A stretch of DNA of 10,474 nucleotides, from contig JALQSY010000049.1 of NCBI GenBank assembly GCA_023264215.1, positions 1-10,474 on the forward strand. The letters run 5' to 3'. The notes under the pieces were generated by a model. The model did no database searches and had not been told where the DNA came from. It saw only the letters and a list, made by a program, of their open reading frames with translations. The position numbers and the translations under genes are program-made. Of the stretch, positions 6,911 to 10,474 are shown piece by piece. The DNA comes from Candidatus Nanopelagicales bacterium (GTDB lineage Bacteria > Actinomycetota > Actinomycetes > S36-B12). How positions within the stretch are numbered: the first letter of the stretch is position 1; each line of letters opens with the position of its first letter.

Positions 6911-8356
6911 ATGGCGACCGCGACCCCGGGGGGTGGTTCACCCGCAGCGACCCTCCTCGGGGTCGCCGACGAACTCGCCCCCCTGGCGGCCCGCTTCGCC
7001 GAGGCGGGGCACGAGCTGGCCCTCGTGGGCGGCCCGGTCCGGGACATCATGATGGGCCGGCCCGGGTCGATGAACGACCTCGACCTCACCACCGATGCCC
7101 GTCCCGAGCGCATCGAGCAGATCGTGAGCGGGTGGGCGGACCACGTGTGGGACGTGGGCATGCGATTCGGCACCGTGGGTGCTCGCCGGGGCGAGCATCA
7201 CCTGGAGATCACGACGTACCGCTGCGAGTCGTACGACGCGCAGTCGCGCAAGCCGGAGGTGACCTTCGGGGATTCGCTCGCGGGCGATCTCGAGCGCCGC
7301 GACTTCACCGTCAATGCGATGGCCGTGCGCCTGCCGACCCTGGAGTTCGTCGATCTGCATGACGGCATGCGCGACCTCGCCCAGGGAGTGCTGCGCACGC
7401 CGATCGCTCCGGAGGAGTCCTTCGGCGATGATCCGCTGCGCATGCTGCGCGCGGCTCGCTTCGTCTCGCAATTGGGCTTCGGCATCGCGGAGGATGCGCT
7501 GATCGCGATGAGGTCGATGGCCGATCGCCTGGAGATCGTCTCGGCCGAGCGGATCCGCGACGAGCTAAGCAAGCTGCTGCTCGGAGCACGCCCGCGACTG
7601 GGCCTGGCGGTGCTCGTCGAGACCGGCCTCGCGGCGTACGTCCTGCCGGAGCTTCCCGGCCTGCAGTTGGAGATCGACGAGCACCACCGACACAAGGACG
7701 TCTACGAGCATTCGCTCACCGTGATGGAGCAGGCGATCGACCTGGAGACCTCCCACGAGCCTGCATCGGGACCGGATCTCGTGCTGCGGCTGGCAGCGCT
7801 CCTGCACGACCTCGGCAAGCCGAAGACGCGCAAGTTCGAGAAGGACGGCGGAGTGTCGTTCCACCACCACGAGGTCGTCGGAGCTCGCATGGTGCGCAAG
7901 CGCCTGACAGCCCTGCGCTACCCCAACGACATCGTCGACGAGGTGGCCAAACTGACCGAGCTCCACCTGCGCTTTCACGGCTACGGCACGGGCGAGTGGA
8001 CAGACTCAGCAGTGCGCCGATACGTGCGCGATGCCGGCGATCAGCTCGTGCGCCTGCACAAGCTCACGCGAGCGGACTCGACCACCCGCAACCGCAAGAG
8101 GGCGGAGGCGCTGCAGCGCGCGTACGACGGTCTCGAGGACCGCATCGCGGTGCTCGCGGAGCAGGAGGAGCTCGCCGCGATCCGCCCCGATCTCGACGGC
8201 AATCAGATCATGCAGATCCTCGGGATCGGCCCGGGACGCGAGGTCGGTGCGGCGTACGCGCACCTGCTCGAACTGCGCCTGGACCGCGGCCCCATGCAGC
8301 CGGACGAGGCCGAGCGCGAACTGCGCGCCTGGTGGGCGGCGCGCGCGGGTGCCTAG
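6911..8356 (+). CDS. pcnA: CCA tRNA nucleotidyltransferase with HD domain
   Basis: This 481-residue enzyme adds or repairs the 3' CCA of tRNAs using CTP and ATP. The class II nucleotidyltransferase head has [10 protein letters not shown] at 40-49 and the metal-binding pair in NDLDLTTD (Asp56 and Asp58), then [10 protein letters not shown] (129-138), which matches the neck motif that binds the incoming nucleotide. [11 protein letters not shown] (174-184) marks the following RNA-binding helical region. An HD phosphohydrolase-like domain follows, with HKDVYEHSL (261-269), LLHDLGKP (297-304; His299 and Asp300) and HHHEVVGA (318-325). The HD-containing form is common in actinobacteria, usually annotated pcnA although it is a CCA enzyme rather than a poly(A) polymerase; the distinction cannot be made by eye. 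It is alone on the plus strand, divergent from the Nudix operon. The gene ends in a TAG that overlaps the stop of the facing gene. Confidence 0.95.
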   Translation: MATATPGGGSPAATLLGVADELAPLAARFAEAGHELALVGGPVRDIMMGRPGSMNDLDLTTDARPERIEQIVSGWADHVWDVGMRFGTVGARRGEHHLEITTYRCESYDAQSRKPEVTFGDSLAGDLERRDFTVNAMAVRLPTLEFVDLHDGMRDLAQGVLRTPIAPEESFGDDPLRMLRAARFVSQLGFGIAEDALIAMRSMADRLEIVSAERIRDELSKLLLGARPRLGLAVLVETGLAAYVLPELPGLQLEIDEHHRHKDVYEHSLTVMEQAIDLETSHEPASGPDLVLRLAALLHDLGKPKTRKFEKDGGVSFHHHEVVGARMVRKRLTALRYPNDIVDEVAKLTELHLRFHGYGTGEWTDSAVRRYVRDAGDQLVRLHKLTRADSTTRNRKRAEALQRAYDGLEDRIAVLAEQEELAAIRPDLDGNQIMQILGIGPGREVGAAYAHLLELRLDRGPMQPDEAERELRAWWAARAGA

Positions 8357-9591
8357 GCCAGGGTCTGCTCCTGCTCCTGGCGGGATCCGGCGGCCGCCCA
8401 GACCTGGATGATCGCCAGCAGGACCAGGCTGATGACGGCGGCCCAGATGGTGCGGGCCACGGACAGGTCGTTGCCGATGAGGACGATGAGGACGAACAGC
8501 ACCGCGACGGCGACGCGCAGCCAGCGGGCGTACTTGGCGACCGCGGCTCCCGATGACGTGATGGGTCCGGGTGGGATGGTGCCGGCGACGTCCGAGGCGA
8601 GATTGTTGACGCCGGCGCGGAGCTCCACAGCCCAGCGCGCGCCGCAGAGATAGAGCGCGACGGCCATGACGATGATGCCGAGGACGATGAGCGCGTAGGA
8701 GCCGTTGTAGAGGAACTTCAGCAACTGGTCGTAGAACGTCTGCGACGCCCTCTCGAAGGGCGTGCCCTCGAGGGTGTTGACGAACACGGACTCGCCGATG
8801 CCCAGCCCGATGACCAGCAGGGCGCCGCCCACCGCTGCGCCGCCGCCGGCCCAGGCGGCCATGCGCGGCCGGCGACGGGCGAGGAAGACGGCCGCGACGA
8901 GAAGGAGCACGGCCACCCAGATGAGGGACGCCGCCACCGGGGAGGTGAAGGAGTAGATGGTGCGGATCTGGGCGAGTTGAGGGGCCTCCAGCAGCACGAT
9001 CTGGCGGTCGGCCTGCGGGACGTTGATGTTGGCCGCGGCCGCGAAGCCCCGGTCGACGAGCCCCTGCTTGACCTGGTCGATCAGGGCGCCGGTGTCGAGC
9101 ACGACCTCGTCGCCCTCGAGCGTCACGGGCCCGGCCTCATCGCCCTCCAGGATCGCCATGATGCTCTTCTGCGCGGCAACGTTCGCGAGATTCCACAGCT
9201 CCTGGAACTGCTCGGATCGCACCAGGCGATCGACGACCTGGGCGATGAGGGAGTCGATGGCGCCGGCGACGATCGGGACCAGCGCCTTCAGTGAGGGGTA
9301 TTCCTCGATGAGGCCGGCGAAGACCTGGTTGACCAGCGCCTCCGGATCGACCTGCTCCTCGATCTTGTCGGTGATGAACACCGACAGGGAGTCCTGGATC
9401 TGCTCGCTGTAGGCGAGGGGACCCATCGTCTCGATGTAGCGCTCGGAGTCCGTCACGGTGCGATTGCCCCAGTACGTGACCGTGCCGATGGGCAGCAGGC
9501 CCAGGCCCAGGATCAGCGCGATGAGCGCGGCGATAGACCGCGCCCCGATGCGGCGCTTGGCGGGTGCGGACTGTTCGCTGGTCTCGGTCAC
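8353..9591 (-). CDS. uncharacterised six-helix membrane protein with large extracytoplasmic domain
   Basis: I do not recognise a named function. The 412-residue product has a short basic N-terminus, one helix (about 18-40), a 175-residue hydrophilic domain that is probably outside (41-216; it starts YWGNRTVTDSERYIETMGPLAYSE-like and is rich in Asp, Glu, Ile and Val) and five more helices (about 217-238, 245-268, 298-316, 357-373 and 379-400). A 'TVTDSERYIETMGPLA' stretch just after helix 1 recalls a group of actinobacterial integral membrane proteins with unknown role, so it is probably a conserved hypothetical. No catalytic motif is apparent. The GTG start at 9591 is supported by a TAGGCT element 7 nt upstream. 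Its TAG stop overlaps the pcnA stop in CTAG. It follows the MFS gene by 10 bp on the same strand and may also be transcribed from it. Confidence 0.82.
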   Translation of the reverse strand: MTETSEQSAPAKRRIGARSIAALIALILGLGLLPIGTVTYWGNRTVTDSERYIETMGPLAYSEQIQDSLSVFITDKIEEQVDPEALVNQVFAGLIEEYPSLKALVPIVAGAIDSLIAQVVDRLVRSEQFQELWNLANVAAQKSIMAILEGDEAGPVTLEGDEVVLDTGALIDQVKQGLVDRGFAAAANINVPQADRQIVLLEAPQLAQIRTIYSFTSPVAASLIWVAVLLLVAAVFLARRRPRMAAWAGGGAAVGGALLVIGLGIGESVFVNTLEGTPFERASQTFYDQLLKFLYNGSYALIVLGIIVMAVALYLCGARWAVELRAGVNNLASDVAGTIPPGPITSSGAAVAKYARWLRVAVAVLFVLIVLIGNDLSVARTIWAAVISLVLLAIIQVWAAAGSRQEQEQTLA

Positions 9592-9598
9592 GGTGCGC

Positions 9599-9604
9599 AG
9601 CCTA
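9599..9604 (-). promoter_or_regulatory. -10 element of a leaderless promoter overlapping the upstream stop codon
   Basis: On the minus strand TAGGCT is followed by seven bases (GCGCACC) and the GTG start of the membrane-protein gene. The first three bases, TAG, are also the stop codon of the MFS gene, so one trinucleotide serves both purposes. The hexamer is identical to those before sigM and pcnA. No -35 box is evident, and no Shine-Dalgarno sequence lies in the 7-nt gap. Confidence 0.55.
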
Positions 9605-10474
9605 GCCGTCGGCGACCGCTCTCCCTGCCGCTTTGCGGCCGATCACGTGGTACCACGCGGCATTTCCCGCGATGAGCAGGCCTACGACGATCACCGCGAT
9701 GGGTGCGATTCCACTCTCGGGGCTGGTGAAGGCGACGGCGACGATGCCCAGGACGAGAGCGACGTTCACGCCAACATCGAAGAGTGCGAAGACGCGGCCG
9801 AGGTAATCGTCGTCGATCTCACGCTGGATGAGGGTGTCGCAGGCGACCTTCGATGCCTGGTTGGCGAAGCCGAGCGACAGCGCCGCGATGAGCAGCGGCC
9901 ACAGGGCCGGGAGGTACATCCCGGCAAGGACGCCGACGGCGACCAGCGGCGCGGCCTGCGCGACAGCGACGACCGTCCAGGGCACGTAGCCCATGCGGCG
10001 TACGCGTCCGGGAGTCGCGATCGCGCCGAGCAGCGCGCCGAGCCCCGCTGCAGCGGTGACGAAGGCGAACTGGCCGAGGGCGGCGTCGGGGTCGCTCGCG
10101 GAGTTGAGGGTGTTGCGCAGCAGGAGCAACGCCAGGACCGTGAGCGCCCCGAAGGCGATCCGCTGGATGACGACGACGATCACCGCGTGCCCGGCGATCG
10201 AGTGCGCAGCGAGCTGACGGAAGCCTTCCCCGAGACCTTGGAGCACGCCCAGCACGGTGTTGCGCACGGTGTCCTCGTCCGGACCGAGCCGGTCAGGGGC
10301 CATGCGGGTGGCGAGCAGCCCGGCGACGACGTACGCCGTCACCGCGCACGCCAGGACGATGACGCTGCCGGCGTCGCCTCCTCCGGCCACTCCCCGGATG
10401 ACGACGCCGGCGAGGCCGCCTGCCACGACCGCCATCGTCCCGGCCGTCGGCGACAGCGCATTGGCGGTGACGAG
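9602..10474 (-). CDS. MFS-type transporter, 5' end missing at window edge
   Basis: The open frame runs off the right end of the window, so 290 residues of the C-terminal part are present. The visible frame begins LVTANALSPTAGTMAVVAGG, like the loop and helix at the end of the first third of major facilitator proteins; an ATG at 10435 lies inside this helix and is not a credible start. About eight to nine further hydrophobic helices follow. A charged central loop (TRMAPDRLGPDEDTVRN) separates the two halves, and a conserved-looking cytoplasmic loop CDTLIQREIDDDYLGRVFAL precedes the last helices. The substrate cannot be predicted. Close relatives are found next to pcnA in other actinobacteria as plain 'MFS transporter' (from general knowledge). 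The TAG stop at 9602-9604 overlaps the promoter of the next gene. Confidence 0.85.
   Translation of the reverse strand, partial: LVTANALSPTAGTMAVVAGGLAGVVIRGVAGGGDAGSVIVLACAVTAYVVAGLLATRMAPDRLGPDEDTVRNTVLGVLQGLGEGFRQLAAHSIAGHAVIVVVIQRIAFGALTVLALLLLRNTLNSASDPDAALGQFAFVTAAAGLGALLGAIATPGRVRRMGYVPWTVVAVAQAAPLVAVGVLAGMYLPALWPLLIAALSLGFANQASKVACDTLIQREIDDDYLGRVFALFDVGVNVALVLGIVAVAFTSPESGIAPIAVIVVGLLIAGNAAWYHVIGRKAAGRAVADG

Noticed and set aside
6849..6941. Upstream in-frame ATG for the Nudix gene at 6941
   Set aside because: It would overlap the pcnA coding start and remove the -10/ATG arrangement; the ATG at 6848 starts a plausible tail and fits the promoter.
1..10474. Mobile elements, CRISPR arrays, tRNA or rRNA genes, defence or toxin-antitoxin systems
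   Set aside because: No direct-repeat arrays, transposase-like frames, terminal inverted repeats or RNA-gene signatures were seen; composition and gene order are those of a core chromosomal locus.

Overview
The window is very GC-rich. Nearly every gene is packed with 4-bp overlaps, GTG starts are common, and the gene order is that of a conserved origin-proximal actinobacterial locus. In Mycobacterium tuberculosis the corresponding order is pcnA / mutT4 / Rv3909 / mviN / sigM / rsmA / trxB2 (from memory of the family context, not a search). The arrangement suggests a high-GC actinobacterium, perhaps in the Micrococcales; that narrower placement is an inference.

Right to left on the minus strand, the layout is: (i) 9602-10474, the 3'-terminal part of an MFS-type transporter cut by the window edge; (ii) 8353-9591, an uncharacterised six-helix membrane protein; (iii) on the plus strand, 6911-8356, the CCA-adding tRNA nucleotidyltransferase gene, whose stop codon overlaps the stop of (ii) in a shared CTAG; (iv) a 62-bp divergent promoter region; (v) a minus-strand chain of four genes joined by 4-bp stop/start overlaps: Nudix hydrolase (6270-6848), DUF6049-type secreted membrane-anchored protein (4171-6273), murJ lipid II flippase (2327-4174) and a pseudokinase with an outside discoidin-like domain (819-2330); (vi) after 22 bp, an ECF sigma factor of the SigM type (158-796); (vii) a possible 30-residue ORF (69-161), coupled to it by ATGA, where an anti-sigma gene would be expected; (viii) a 16-bp dyad at 44-59 near the left edge. 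No gene-free stretch exceeds 300 bases.

The central operon reads as a cell-wall export module. MurJ flips lipid II, the pseudokinase is the part that in mycobacteria is fused to MurJ and controlled by Ser/Thr phosphorylation, and DUF6049 is an outward-facing partner of unknown activity. The Nudix hydrolase leads the operon and probably cleans up damaged or excess nucleotides. SigM-type sigma factors respond to envelope or redox stress. The CCA-adding enzyme is a housekeeping tRNA-maturation gene sharing the divergent control region.

The most notable observations are not a new system but details of a known one. All four transcription-unit starts visible carry a TANNNT -10 element (three times exactly TAGGCT) only 6-7 nt before the start codon, the signature of leaderless mRNAs. 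MurJ and its pseudokinase are two coupled genes rather than one fusion. No anti-sigma factor of normal size is present directly behind sigM within the window. A NrdR-box-like dyad sits at the left edge.
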